Below, one piece after another: positions 20,398 through 33,300 of a stretch of 64,000 nucleotides of DNA (positions within the stretch are counted from its first letter, which is position 1; each line of letters starts with the position of its first letter). The position numbers and the translations under genes are program-made. The DNA comes from Antedon mediterranea. Its lineage: Eukaryota > Echinodermata > Crinoidea > Comatulida > Antedonidae. The stretch is taken from assembly GCF_964355755.1 (NCBI RefSeq), contig NC_092677.1, positions 687,001-751,000 of the forward strand. The letters are read 5' to 3'. Below the pieces are notes generated by a model. The model was not told where the DNA came from. It worked only from the letters and a program-made list of their open reading frames with translations, and did no database searches.

Positions 20398-23300
20398 GTA
20401 AGTATCAGTCATAACAACAACTATCGTATTCTATTATTCTATATGGTTAATGGTTTTAAATTTATATAGCGCAAAATACAAGTAGTCTCTATGCGCTGTA
20501 TTCCTATATTCTTTTAAAAAAAAGAGGGGAAACCGTGATAAATGTAATAGCAATTTTTTTATTAGGATTAAGAATTTCAGTTTGGAATTGATACTAACAT
20601 TAAATTAGCTTAGTTGAAGTTGATATTGTTATGCATACCAAAATTATTTGTTTATTTACAAGTCCCCATGACGGCTGCACTAACGGTCACAATAAGTGAA
20701 GTGCAAGGATTTCCCGAGAATTCAGACGCGTTACTGGCTTGCGACTACACACCCACCGGGGCAACGGGGGTTGATATATCGTGGACACGAGTTAATGCAC
20801 AAAGCGACCTTATTCATTTAGTAGTACGAAGTGAAGTGGTTGATGAATTCAAATCACGTATGGAGCTCCAGGTTTCTGATACTTTCCAGGGTAACGCTGG
20901 TTTAATAATTCATAATGTCACTAGAGAGGATGCTATGTCTTACGTGTGTGCAGTATTCTCTACTAGTGATGGTCAAGAACAAGGAATAACTACTCTACAG
21001 ATACAATGTAAGTATTATCAATGCCCAATGAATACTAAACTGGTATTTTACAAACCGTGTAAACACAGTAGTACTGTAAAGAATCTCTAACCTGATATTT
21101 TATAATACTTGGATTATAACATTTATAAGTGTGTAAACGGAAGAAACGGAACTACTTATTTTATTATAACATGCATCACGACTGATTACGCCATTATAAT
21201 CCTCTATTATTATAACATGCGTCACGACTGATTACGTCATTATAATCCTCTATTATTATCAGGAATGCTGATTCTATCTTTTGTGTCTACATCATTTAAA
21301 CTATTTCTAAAACTGATAATGTAGTTTTAATTGTTTTGAAAATACTTAATTAACTTTTATTTGTTGCCTTAACACAATTGTGCTAGTTTAAAAGTTTCGT
21401 TCACACAGTCTCCAATTGCTTTTTCAGGGAATTACAAGCCACAAATTACAAGTGATCCAGATACAGATTCTTTGCAAGTTGGTGACAACGTAACATTTAC
21501 GTGTTTATCTGATGCCAATCCTACATCAGAAATAAAATGGCTGAAAAACAACGTTACCATAGAGATGGGTGACAGATTCACAAGAAACGAGAATGCATCT
21601 ACTCTACACATAGATGGTTTAACTCGAGATGATCACGCCCTCTTTAGTTGTAGTTCAACAAACCCCGTAAAAGAAATAAGGAGTGATCAGATTGAAGTTG
21701 ATATAGAATGTAAGCTTATACACACAAACATGAGTATTGTAATTTTAAATTATTTTACCATGCAGACACCAAAGACATTTACGTGTACAAATTTGTATTT
21801 AAATATGGCATTAAATGTTCATCAATAAACAAAGATAAAAATAAGACAATATATATAAATATTACTACATAGTGCAGTGGTGGGCATTATTATTATCCAT
21901 TCATTTATTCCTATTTCAGATATTGTATCCATTATATACATATACGTATACATGCAAATCGTAAATTAAATACGATAACAAACTATCCATTGAACAAAAT
22001 TATACCACAATAACTCACAAATTTACTTTACGATGCTAATACTGTTAATTGTTTTTAATAGATGAGCCAGAGATGTATTTGAACCAGACAGGCAACACAG
22101 TTGAATGCACCAGTGACGCGAATCCACCAGTGTATCAGTACGAGTTTGAAGTAGACGGTAAAGTAGTGAGGACAGACGACGCAGTGTACGAATTGAAAGG
22201 AACTGAATGTGTTAATATCACGTGTTTTGGTACTAACAAAATAGGAACAGGCAACGCATCGGATATCGCCTGTCCTTTGAGTAAAACATCCCAATTATAA
22301 GTTTTCTTTCCAATTCCAGTCGATATATCTTCCCGATATTGAGTACCGTACCTATGTTTTTGCTCGTCTTTTTTTGTAAATAGCCAAACTAAAAATAATT
22401 AATATATTTTATATATTGTTATTTTTATTTATTTATTTTTGGTGGGTGGGGCGGTTTGGGTTGAAGTAATCGAAATAAAATTTCTGAAAATCAAACAAAT
22501 ATACACTTGTAATATCTTTTAAATACCTCCATTGTAATAGTAAGCTATACCAGGGAAGAGTTAAATTAAATTGTAATTTAACTCTTCCCTGGCTATACTT
22601 TTTACCGTTTGTCGTTAAAAATTATAGAGAAATCCACATGAAACTATAAACCTTTTTATAAAAATCATGTGAACTTGCAGTAAAATTAAATTGAACATTG
22701 TTAGATGTGTATACAAGTTGTATGGGATGATGCATTTAAAACACTTAACTTACCACAACTTAAAGTGAGACGAGATACCTTGTTGCTTAAGTTTGCTAAA
22801 GGCATTGATCTAGTCCTGCCCCATGCATTACCTAAAGGTAAACGAGAAACATGTGGGAGGCAAAGCCATATATATTATAAAGAGTTACGACATTGAAAAT
22901 TAGAAGCCATTTTTGTGTCAAAGAATTCGCACGCTGAGGGCGCGCGCGTATTTTTTGGATAGCGTTTTCCTGTAGTTCCATGCATTATTTTTAGATTTTG
23001 TTGTCAATGAAATAACGCTTACGCCCGTATTCTTAAACCGGACTTTAGTCGTAGTTCGAAGTTCGACTTGGAAAAGTCGTAGTTCGAGCTATTACTTCAA
23101 ATTCGATTCAAAAACGAAGTAGTCGAAGTTTGCAGTTCGACTTAATGAAGTCGAGCTTTTAGTCGAGTTGCACACGTCTGGGTAACAAAGGCTATACATT
23201 GGCCAATGACAAGAGAGTATTTGAGGAGCAGACGAAATTTTGCGCATTGATATCACTTTCCATTTCTTACAACACTTTTTACGCATCAGGACTATATACA

Positions 23301-25652
23301 TGAAAAATAATTTTAATCGTTAATTATTAGAACAATATCAGTATTAATTTAACAGTGAAGTATATTTGATTAACAACAAATAAAATCTTAAAAATATATT
23401 TAGGAACCATGGCGGTACGGTAACTTTTATATTTTCTAGGCCCCCAACAAAGTATGATCGCCACGAACCACGCACTTCATAGCGTGACAAGAAAGCGCTA
23501 GGCCCCCTAAACATTCCATCGCGTGGTGAATTGCCGCATCTCCCATTGTCGCTATGGCGTGACGTAGCTCAAGTCGGACTTGCGCGAAGAAAATAATGTA
23601 ATTTGTATACAGTTGTAAATAAAGATGATTTTCATTATTATAATTTATACCAATGTATATTTAATTAAGCTAATATAAATATAGATATCTCATTCTTCAA
23701 TATCTGGTCAATATAACAACTCAATGACTGTTACCTTTTTTATAAACATCGTTTAAAAACCATTTAGTCGACCATTTAGTCTGCCTCCTCCAGACTAAAA
23801 AAATCGATCAAAATCCGTCTCGATTTAGTCGAGGTTGGCCTGATTTAGTCGGTGATTTAGTTGAAGTTCGGTTTATGAATTAAAATGACGTCATTTTTTT
23901 AGTTTTAGCTCGAACTATGACTAAAGTCCGGTTTAAGAATACGGGCGTTAGATTCCGTTTTTATTTTAGTAAATAATGTTATTAATGGTATTAATTTTGT
24001 AACATATATATATTGTGTCTATAATAACAAAAGAATAAATGCTAGGGCCTACATGCATGTCAGGATACATCAAAGCATGAACCAATACAAAAAACACACA
24101 AATTCACCCCTATTTTTATACAGTATATGGCTCTCTGTGTGTTTTTGACACAAACTTTCAGAGACTCGTATCATCATTTCATTTGTAATAATTTGCCTTT
24201 ATTATTTTAATATTGTTCATACCTATTCAATATATTAACAAATATATCCACGACACTTATTATTTTATTTAGTCATCAAAGCATGCATTATGAATTGAAA
24301 ATATTACATAATTGTTATTGGAACGTATGGGATGTTTTGTTCCAAAATCAATCAATCGAACGTTAATTAATGTACTAGCGTACGCGCGCGCAATATTCTT
24401 TGGCGCAAGTGGTTCTGTACGCTGTGCACGTCGATATTCCACCGCGTAAAAAGTGCAATTACATTTTTTTTAATATAAGAAAAAGTTTAAAGTAATTTCT
24501 TGCTCCTATACTTTACATGCATTAACGGAGACAAGTTTGACACAAATTGATCTGCATATCACGTGACTTAAATCCAATTTCGTAACTCTTTATATATATG
24601 GCTCTGGTGGGGAGGGTCCTTAGAAACCATGAACACCTCACATAATAGGTTTTTTTATATTTCAATGAGATCTTTGTGTTTTTTTTTATTTTAATGTTTT
24701 TTAGTCTGTATATGATGATAGGTTTTTTTTATATATATTGTAATCAACTCCCAAGAGTTTGAAATAAAAGCCATAATAAAGAAGTTAACTTATTTAGAAG
24801 TATTAATAATTAAATAAGAAGTAAATTGTCATAGAACACGGGCCAACAATAATGTTTTGTTTGTTAGTTTATCCAGAGCCATCGGTAGAACCAAGTTGTA
24901 AAAACACAGGTCTGGTCATCGGGATGGTCTTTGTTGGAATGCTAATTGGTGCCATTGTAATGTGTATTGGAATGCTTGTCTACAATAAGTACAAGATGAG
25001 AGGTTTGTCGCTTTATCCTTAGATTTGACACTTTTGTAATACATGTCAGAAATCTCACCCTTTCCTGGTCAGACGGTATTTAAAAAAATATTTATCATGT
25101 CAAAGGTTAGGCCTAAGTACAATTATTCTCATGTTTTACGAACATCGAAATCAAATGTTTACTTATTTTTTAATTGATTTTATTATATTATTTTGTTTGT
25201 ATTTGTTTTCATTCACAATTTATTGAAAAAATGGTATCACCTATATTACCTATATCTATGAATAACGATAAATAATCAATATTTTGTATTCTATTTCGAA
25301 GGAATTGTGCCTGCTAAGCTAGAGAACACGGGAAAGAAAACAGAGGACAAATAATAATACAAAATACAAAATACAATACAAAGTAAGTAGAGAATTATTA
25401 AATAAAATATATTGGCTATTTATTTAACATTCTAACCAAGAATATAATAATGGTTGGACAATTTACAGCATCTACAAACATTTCCTAAATTAGTTATGGT
25501 TCAAAAGCATGTATGCCTATTTATATAAAATTTGAAATGTTATATTACTACTGTATCTCTTGCAGACGCAGATGAACTCCAACGACTCGGATAAGCACCA
25601 TTATGATTTACAAATTAAAGAAGAAGACTCGGCTTATGAAATTGTCAATTAA
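20355..25652 (+). CDS. Gene C: three-Ig receptor, alternative secreted or TM ending
   Basis: Exons: 20355-20397 (leader), 20663-21007, 21428-21709, 22062-22280 (Ig 1-3), 24877-25003 (TM), 25302-25354 (short tail with stop) and 25566-25652 (tyrosine tail exon). Phases up to 25302 are all 1. If the donor at 22281 is unused, translation stops at 22298-22300 with AATAAA near 22474, giving a soluble form. The spliced TM form would end at TAA 25352. The SAYEIV tail exon needs phase 0 and cannot be joined in frame by any splice seen here. Homologous to gene B in TM and tail. AATAAA signals follow near 25930. Likely a cell-surface receptor; ligand unknown. Confidence 0.82.
20663..21007 (+). CDS. Gene C exon 2, V-type Ig domain
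   Basis: 345 bases, phase 1-1. Contains LLACDY, ISWTRV, SRMELQVS and REDAMSYVCAV, the pattern of a V-set domain. Donor gtaagt. Confidence 0.88.
21165..21262 (+). repeat. Two tandem ~48-bp units in gene C intron
   Basis: ATTATAACATGC-TCACGACTGATTACG-CATTATAATCC occurs twice in a row. Confidence 0.75.
21428..21709 (+). CDS. Gene C exon 3, I-type Ig domain
   Basis: 282 bases, phase 1-1. Contains VTFTCLSDANP, IKWLKNN, LHIDGLTRDD and FSCSSTN. Acceptor ttttcag and donor gtaagc. Confidence 0.88.
22062..22300 (+). CDS. Gene C exon 4, Ig domain 3 with alternative end
   Basis: Contains TVECTSDANPP, YEFEVDGK and VNITCFGTN. Either spliced at 22280 (weak donor gtaaaa, phase 1, fits the TM exon) or read on for six codons (SKTSQL) to TAA at 22298. 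Confidence 0.8.
22550..22592. repeat. Minimal hairpin insertion with 7-bp flanking repeat
   Basis: CCAGGGAAGAGTTAAATT, a 7-base loop, then the perfect inverse. GCTATAC flanks both sides if the element is taken as CAGGG...CCCTG (41 bp). Compare the 14-bp case near 41575. Confidence 0.6.
22861..24606. mobile_element. hAT-like MITE, CAGAGCC ends
   Basis: Ends CAAAGCCATATATATT and inverse ATATATATGGCTCTG, with AAAGAGTTACGA following in both. Flanks GTGGGAGG (left) and GTGGGGAG (right) look like an 8-bp target duplication. The interrupted LINE frame resumes after it, which supports insertion. Contains another MITE. Confidence 0.65.
23022..23947. mobile_element. PIF/Harbinger-like MITE, TTA duplication
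   Basis: Inverted ends of about 40 bp beginning CGCCCGTATTCTTAAACCGG, flanked by TTA on both sides. The interior has CGAAGT-rich foldback sequence and no transposase. Nested in the hAT-like element. Confidence 0.72.
24877..25003 (+). CDS. Gene C TM exon
   Basis: Phase 1 in (acceptor atccag), phase 1 out at gtttgt. KPSVEPSCKNTGLVIG, a hydrophobic run to MCIGMLVY, then NKYKMR. Aligns with the gene B TM exon. Confidence 0.82.
25302..25354 (+). CDS. Gene C short tail exon ending in TAA
   Basis: Joins the TM exon in phase 1 and reads IVPAKLENTGKKTEDK then TAA. It matches the place and basic character of gene B exon 7, but where gene B has the donor gtaagt this sequence has aaataa. A gtaagt lies 30 bases later, past the stop. 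Confidence 0.65.
25566..25652 (+). CDS. Gene C tyrosine tail exon (ITIM-like SAYEIV)
   Basis: Acceptor cttgcag, then TQMNSNDSDKHHYDLQIK and EEDSAYEIVN with TAA, phase 0. Clearly homologous to the end of gene B (ESAYVNV). No in-frame splice from the upstream exon was found, so it may be untranslated in this allele. Confidence 0.7.
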   Translation, partial: TQMNSNDSDKHHYDLQIKEEDSAYEIVN

Positions 25653-26639
25653 TATGACGTCACTAAGAAGAGACGATACAATACGGAGAATGGAGAACTT
25701 TGTTGGCTAAATATGTTTAAAAAGAGCAAAACACAAAACATGTGTTGTGCTTAGTTTATACATGGAGCTACCCTCAATGTTTTATAGTGTGTAGTATAGC
25801 TTTAAATATGTACATATTTATATACTGCTTTTGTTTTGTTTCCTTTCATTATTTTGGTCAATTGTTATATTGTTTTATTTTGGTTGCACCACTAACAACA
25901 GTGTGTGCCACTGATAAAAAAGTGATGACTAATAAATGAAATAAATAAATAACATAGATATCCTCAAGTTAATCCGCATGTTAAATATTAAGTGCAGGCC
26001 TATATGTTTTATCCTGTACTGCGTGATTGTAGTCTCAGTAGTACTCGATATTAGCACGATTGTGATTTGAACACAATAGACACACTGTGGTTTCACAGAA
26101 TACGATTGCAACTTTCAAAAGCCCATTGTTGGTTTTATGATTATATTACAGAGTTTGTTACATATTGCACAATACTTTGCAAAATATTGAACTTCCTTGT
26201 AGGGATGTACTAAACATTTCGTACACACCAGCGGAATTTAATGTACAAGGAGTAAAATATTTTTATTTCAAGTTCCATATTGCATATTCAATCAACTTGT
26301 TCTTATTGTTCTGATATGTCGCAGACGCTTTCTTAAAGGCCAGGTGCGGGCAAAAAATGATTATTGATCATACATTCCAATAATTATCGATCTATAATTT
26401 CCCCTATGTTTCATATTTTTTTTGATTTTATTTGTTTTACACGAGCTTGTTGAAAATAAGCACTTTCCTAACAGTGGGGGGATAGTTCAAATTACACAGT
26501 AAAATCTCTATTATTTTGTACACAAATTTTGTAAATAGAGAGGCATTTTAAAAAAGCTATGAGATCAGATTTTTATTTTCATGCTATAGCAAAAATTATC
26601 CACCGTATATCCACCATCTTTTTCTAGGGAATCACCAGA

Positions 26640-27080
26640 CATGTTATTACATTTAGGTTAGTTATTACATTGAGTTTAATGACTCCCTCCACCTCAAATG
26701 CACCCGTAGCCAAAGTTGTAAAACATTAATTACACCAAATTGGAAAAATGCTCAAGGTAAAAGAACCTTCAAATACAGAGCAACAAAAGAATGGAATCTT
26801 TTACCAACCGAAACTAGAACAAAAGTAACTGGGAAACATATTTATAAACTCAAAAATATAGCAACTCTTATGTCATCCAAGTGATCCTACATTTTTTTAT
26901 ATTTTATTTTTTATATTTTATTTGTGTTTAACTATTCTGTATATATCTTTTAAATTAGGCCTACTGTGTATTTATGTTATAATTTTTATTTACTTTTAAA
27001 CCTATAACTGGACCATTTTGGAAAGCAGTACTGCGTTACTGAAAAAGCAATCCAGTCAAAAGAAATAATAAATAAATACC
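26640..27080 (+). mobile_element. LINE 3' end, 5'-truncated
   Basis: Frame 26729-26884 reads NAQGKRTFKYRATKEWNLLP and ends near MSSK, a typical C-terminus of LINE reverse transcriptases. It is followed by a UTR and an AAATAATAAATAAATA tail. A frameshift lies just upstream. Confidence 0.65.
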
Positions 27081-27211
27081 TAACTACTGAAAAAAGTCTT
27101 CCTGGTTTTTATGGCAGAATTTTGTATTTGACTATATAAAGGAAAATTCATGTTTTTTCATATTGATTTCAGTTACAAATATTTGATTTATGTACAATTA
27201 ACCAGATTTTA

Positions 27212-29750
27212 TCTATATATAAATTTACGTAAGGGCAAAATTCGGTAAATCGCGCCTTACTTCTAGAATTTTCACTCGATGGTATGTAAAGTTGGTTCGT
27301 ACTTTCGGTACTGATTTTAACCGCCTGATGTAACCCTGTTTACTAATTAAATTGAGTTAGATAATTAGTTATTGACGATTAAAACGAATTTAGGTTCAAA
27401 GATTTGCCCCAAATAGGGGTGTTTTCCGATCGTGGTATACACTGTCTAATGGATGTCCATCTTGAAAAATACCCGCCAAAAAAATGCGAGGAGGCTTCGC
27501 ATTTTTCTATCTCCTCCTACAATAATTGTTTTTAATAGCTGAAAACCGGTTGAACAGCTAGAGTACACCATCATAATGTTGAAGACAGGCCGATTTTCTT
27601 TAAAAAATACTATTTTGATAGATTTAATATACGATTATACAAATGTATTGATTTGCGATGAATGGAACATCCCAATCTCTCAGTCTGCCAGAGTTCGGTT
27701 TAACACAAGTACTGCAGGTAAATTTATGAGCCCTTGGTTTAACACATACGGTAGGTAAATATATGGGCCCTTTGAGAATAAACTTGCAATACTTTGACAA
27801 TACTGTAAATACCTATTAACTATTTTTCATTTGAATCGAACATTTCTTACTGTGAATGTTCGTACTGTTAGATGTAATATAAAAATATATACAAATAAAC
27901 TTTATTACTGAGACTGTGGATAGGCTCTACTGTTAGATATACAAATAAACTTTATACTGACAGTTCCTTCTCAACGTTTGTATTAATTAATAATTACCAA
28001 AAATATAAACGTCGTAGTGGTGTATCGTGACATGTACTTTAATATTTCAATCGATTATGACAGTGACAGTTTTAACAAAGTATTAAATCGCAAATGTTTT
28101 AGGCCTACTGTATTTAGAGGTATATTATTTATAGGCCTATAAAACATGAACAAAATATTTCGTTACTCAGTGGATAAAGAATATATTTAAAAATTGTTCC
28201 TCTTTGTACCTATCCGCTTTCCCATCCCTCAACCCTAATGTTACATAGCGAGGAGGCTTCGCATTTTCCTATCTCCTCCTACGATAATTGTTTTTAATAG
28301 CTGAAAACCGGTTGAACAGCTAGAGTACACCATCATAATGTTGAAGACAGGCCGATTTTCTTTAAAAAATACTATTTTGATAGATTGCTAGAGTACACCA
28401 TCATAATGTTGAAGACAGGCCGATTTTCTTTAAAAAATACTATTTTGATAGATTTAATATACGATTATACAAATGTATTGATTTGCGATGAATGGAACAT
28501 CCAGTTTGGTTTAACACAAGTACTGTAGGTAAATTTATGAGCCCTTGGTTTAACACATACGGTAGGTAAATATATGGGCCCTTTGAGAATAAACTTGCAA
28601 TAGGTTCGGAAAATGTTAAAAACCAATTTCTATTATTTGAATCGGTAAACAGTTTCCATTTATTATACATTGATAATGAAACATGAAATATTCCTATTTA
28701 TGTCCCTCGAGGTTCATTACAATTTATATTTAGTAGTCCCACGGACTTCATCTTAGCCACTCCCCCGAGTGCTAAGGCCAAATTTATGATACCTTACTTT
28801 CTATGTAAGTTTAGTTACAGTTAGTTCTTGACGATAATACAACGAATTTAGGTTACACCCTTCGGCCGCGAAAACGTTTCTGTACAAATATGATACCGAT
28901 TGGCTTTATTTCATTCAACAGCGACCATAATCTCGCCAATTACAGGATAGATAAACTATTTTATTATTGATGTGCTTATAAAACTCATGTAAACAGCTTG
29001 ATTACATCATTTTACAGACAAACGAAACTTTTTTAAACCTACTGTTTCAATAACTGAGTATAATACTGTATACGTTTTCATAAGTAAGTGCATATACATT
29101 TTCGTGTTTTCATTGACGAGATTGTAATAGTAACTTCAGTAACTATTACAGTACTTATTTATTATACGACACAAGACAATTGTATCTGACAGGTACGTAC
29201 ATTATTCTAAAAAATAAGTCTAGATAGATCCCTTGGGCGTCATAAATCACAGGCCAACAAATCAGTACTCATGACAGAAATTCGACCCAGTTTGGTTCAC
29301 ACAAATGTTTACAGGAAGTTCAACACCACAACCGATGATTTGCCCTAAATATTTAGGTAGACTACAGTTTAATTTTTCACTGAATAGGAGCTTGAATTTC
29401 CGATTTCCATTTCGCAGAATGTCTAGGTCTATTTATTTAGTTTGGTTCTTATAATATAAATACAATCAACTTTATTACTGCGGTTCCATCACCACCACCA
29501 CGTGCCGCCGCCCAATTCCCGTACATACATTTCCATTTCTCCCTAATTTCTTTAATCCACATAAATTAATTGTCCTTTATGGAATCCAGTATTGGTTTTG
29601 TTGTCTCTATTTCTGAATACCCCAATTAGGGGACACTTCCGTTTTTGTTTAGTGTCCCAAAAAAGTCCCCGTCCGTGGATTCTACTGTATTCGAGAACCA
29701 TCTGTGAGCACCCCTAGATGGTACGCGAGCGAAGCGAGCGTGCCATCTAG
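27212..29750 (+). mobile_element. Helitron-type element H1
   Basis: Starts TCTATATATAAATTTACG after an A. Ends CTAG before a T, with a terminal palindrome CTAGATGGTACG/CGTGCCATCTAG around GCGAAGC. These are Helitron hallmarks (A|TC...CTAG|T). No Rep/helicase ORF, so non-autonomous. Contains an internal duplication (about 27.48-27.77 and 28.25-28.58 kb). Confidence 0.75.
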
Positions 29751-29785
29751 TATTTAAAATTCATGCATGTACCTGAGCTTTAAAG

Positions 29786-30497
29786 AATAACAAGCACGAA
29801 TGTACGATACCCGGGGTACAGCAAAAGAAGCTGTAATGACGTCATAAGACGGGATGTAACGTCACATACACATCAATAACCTCGCTACCAAATACGGCTA
29901 TATTCCGAAAAGTTACGTCACATAATCGGAAATGGCATAATTACGGCAAATTATGCAATCTCAAAGTAATTTTTTGCTATTTTCGGGTGCAGAAGTAACG
30001 TCACATGTCTTAAATAAGGTTTACTGTATATATTCTTATTATCCAAGTCAAGACCTTTGAAATGACACCAAACACGGCTATATTACGACGAAAATCGTTT
30101 GGCACCAAGGTACCATCTTCGATACGTCATATGGCTGCATCCGGTTTGAAATTAAAAAATCCGGCTCTATAGCTTTGAGGACATGTCCCTGTAGTATACC
30201 CATGCCAAATCCCAGCTCAATACTACAACGAATAAGGGAAGATTAGTACTTTTATAAATCGATTTTTCGATTGGTACCATGTTTGACGTCGTAATTCTGC
30301 ATCCGGTTGAAGTACGAACATTTTTGCTCTATAGCTTTGTTCACCTATTACCCTGTATATGCATGTCATGTTTCAGAGCCGTCAGACTACGCGTAAAGAA
30401 CTAGTAGGACTTGAAAGTTGGCTCAATAGTATCCAGATGGAAGAAGAAGAGGAGAATGAGCGAGTCCTAGACTCGGGTACCCCGAGTAACCGAGTAA
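29786..30497 (+). repeat. Dispersed repeat R2, copy 2
   Basis: Same start (ACAAGCACGAATGTACGATA), CCGGCTCTATAGCTTTGAGG core and CGGGTACCCCGAGT end as 11117-11826, but with a different middle. Confidence 0.6.
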
Positions 30498-33065
30498 AAA
30501 GTAAATAAACTCAATTAATAATATGCCTATAGTTTATTTTTTTACCGGTAAGCTTAAATATAAAAAACAACTGGTTACAAAATAAATATGAATAACGACT
30601 AGATGGATGGGAGCAGGAACGCTAGAATAAACCAAACCCAGTACCGTTTTGATTTAATTTAACCACATCGTGCCATTATACAGATATATATACAGTTTTG
30701 ATTGATATAAACATGACAATGATATTGAATTAGCAAGAAAACATAACCTAAACATGTGGATGTAGTCATGTTTACTGCAGTAAATAGGCCTTTTTGCAGT
30801 AAGTATCGTATCATCATTTGTTGTTGCTACTTTGTATACTGCAACATGATTTATTATATTTCAATATTGATTTAATGTACACAAGAACACGGTAGACATT
30901 AACTATCAATATCTTGTCCATTCTGTATACTCATCGACATGTCATGTGCGTCAAAATGTTATCTTTTACCAATAAAACCGAATCGCCGTCTAGAAAAATC
31001 TAGAATGAATAATTGGAATTTACTTTCATTTGAAATTTTAATTAAGTTTTCATTTCATGTCAACAACGAGTTAATGGAAATGAAAATATACAAACAAAAA
31101 AATGAATTCCAAACTAGAGAAATGTTTGTACCGAGAAGCATGAGACTAATTTGGACGCTTGAATATTCTGTCTGGTTCTGTGCAAATAATTTTCATCCCG
31201 TTTAGCAGGATTATGAAGATCCAGATCAGCATATGTCAGTTGCTTAACGGTCTACATAAAAAATAGTTTGATTTACACCACGAAATGTTACGACACAATG
31301 TTACAATCAAAATCATTAAGCAAAATTATGGTTTTAGCAAACGTGTAAACATTGTAGTGTAGTGAGAATGGGTACGCGACAGTTAATACAATTAATTATT
31401 ATTAAATTAATACACATTTCATCTATTTCACTTTTTATTTATTCTGTCAATTTATTTATATACATTAATTCCATATATATCACAAATTGGCAATTTATTG
31501 TTTGCTCTTTATTGGCACATATTTTTAATTTATATTTGATAAAAATAAGATAAAACCTATACATTGGAGTTACATAATAATATACTAGCCTCTAGGATAA
31601 AAAACATAAATTATTTTGTTTAAAGCATGTAGGCCTAGACCTAACTGAAAACACTTGCGATGTTGTGATCCTGAAAGCGAAAATATGTTACAAATGTTTA
31701 TTTTGATTCTCTACATTAAACGTCCCTCGGTTATAAATGACTCAATAGCTGCGACCAGAATAAACCACGGCCCTGTATTCTCCATTGCTAGTTTCAACAC
31801 ATACTCTATACTTTTTGTCATTTTATCTTATGATAGAAAACCAACATATCATAAGGGAAAGCAGTGTTTTTAGTTAACATACATTTTCGCTTCACCAGAT
31901 GGAAAAAAAAAACCCAAGATCTTTAGGATTATGTCAAACAATGTAGTTACTGCAGTGGAATATGTTTTACATAACCCCTTATGTGATCGGATCTGCCTTC
32001 TATACACAAGGTGTTTTACTGCATTAGGCAAACACCAGGTGAAAATATTGTTATATCAAATATATTATTACTGTACTATCTTTTTGATTCCCGAACCTCA
32101 AAATCTATATTGGACGGGTACCTGCTAGTATGGTTAAATGTTACATCGATGGCAAAAAGTGACGTATACAGTGTTGAACAGAGCAAATAATAATGATAAT
32201 AATAAATAATATAATAAATTCTTTATTTGGTAAACAAATGTACATAAACAGAATCACAGATACAAAGTTCTTTAACTAATAGATTATTACATAACAAAAC
32301 AATACAATAATAATACAAAAGCCCATGGACCACAAATGAAGGCACGACATTTCATGATAATGTGATAAAAACATAACGTGATAAAACATGATGGAACCAA
32401 TGAAAGAACATCATTTTATGATGTATAACATTCTGCGTATTTAGAAATATTCACAATTTAATTACACAATTATACAGCATTATACAATTGTAAAAGAATG
32501 AATGAAAATAAAGATCTTAAAGATCTGTGATACCATATATGGTTAAATGCTACATTGATGGCCAAAAGTGATATATACAGTGTTGAACAGAGCAACATGA
32601 AGTATCAATCATATACTGTATGAAGGCACAACATTCATGATAATGTGATAAAAACATGACGTGATAAAACATGATGATGGAACCAATGAAAACAACATCA
32701 TTTTATGATGTATAACATTCTGCGTATTTACATATATTCACAATTTAATTACACAATTATACAGCATTATACAATTGTAAAAGAATGAAAGAAAATAAAG
32801 ATCTTAAAGATCTGTGATAAATGCTACATTGATGGCCAAAAGTGATATATACAGTGTTGAACAGAGCAACATGAAGTATCAATCATATACGGTACTGTAT
32901 TTAGTATACTAGTATTTATAGGTGTGAACATCAATTCTTGGAATAATTAAGCATGTGAAATGAAAATGAAATCTATTAACAAACTTGTGGTTTCTGAATA
33001 AAAATGCACTTTTGAATGGTGTTGTCAAGAAAAAAAGTTATTTCGGAAATTCTTTCTTTCTATAC
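30498..33065. other. No gene seen; AT-rich with local duplications
   Basis: Short ORFs (30939-31205, 31655-31873 and others) lack recognisable domains or splice partners. From about 32146 to 32890 a block of roughly 280-390 bp containing TACAGTGTTGAACAGAGCAA is tandemly duplicated. A LINE-type 3' tail in reverse orientation sits near 32190-32250. Confidence 0.5.
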
Positions 33066-33300
33066 AAAATGCATCTTAACACCAGACAGTTTGGGCAAGT
33101 CCAAGTGTGTCCAAAATGCATCTTAACACAAGACAGTTTGGGCAAGTCCAAGTGTGTACAAAATGCATCTTAACACCAGACAGTTTGGGCAAGTCCAAGT
33201 GTGTCCAAAATGCATCTTAACACCAGACAGTTTGGGCAAGTCCTAACACCAGACAGTTTGGACAAGTCCTAACACCTGACAGTTTGGACAAGTCCGAGTG
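33066..33300 (+). repeat. Tandem repeat, 47-bp units then shorter units
   Basis: AAAATGCATCTTAACACCAG recurs at 33066, 33113, 33160 and 33207. About three shortened units built on ACACCAGACAGTTTGG-CAAG follow. Confidence 0.88.

Larger units (their letters stand above)
22697..24790 (+). mobile_element. 5'-truncated LINE end, split by nested MITEs
   Basis: The first part reads FKTLNLPQLKVRRDTLLLKF up to 22860. After the insertion the frame resumes at 24607 (GRVLRNHEHLT, stop), then an AT-rich 3' UTR ending near AATAAAAGCCATAATAAAG. Typical of a CR1-like RT C-terminus. Confidence 0.6.

Noticed and set aside
30939-31250. 88-codon ORF followed by a possible exon DYEDPDQHMSVA
   Set aside because: No domain, no convincing splice partner, and no TM or Ig exon close by; could be chance.
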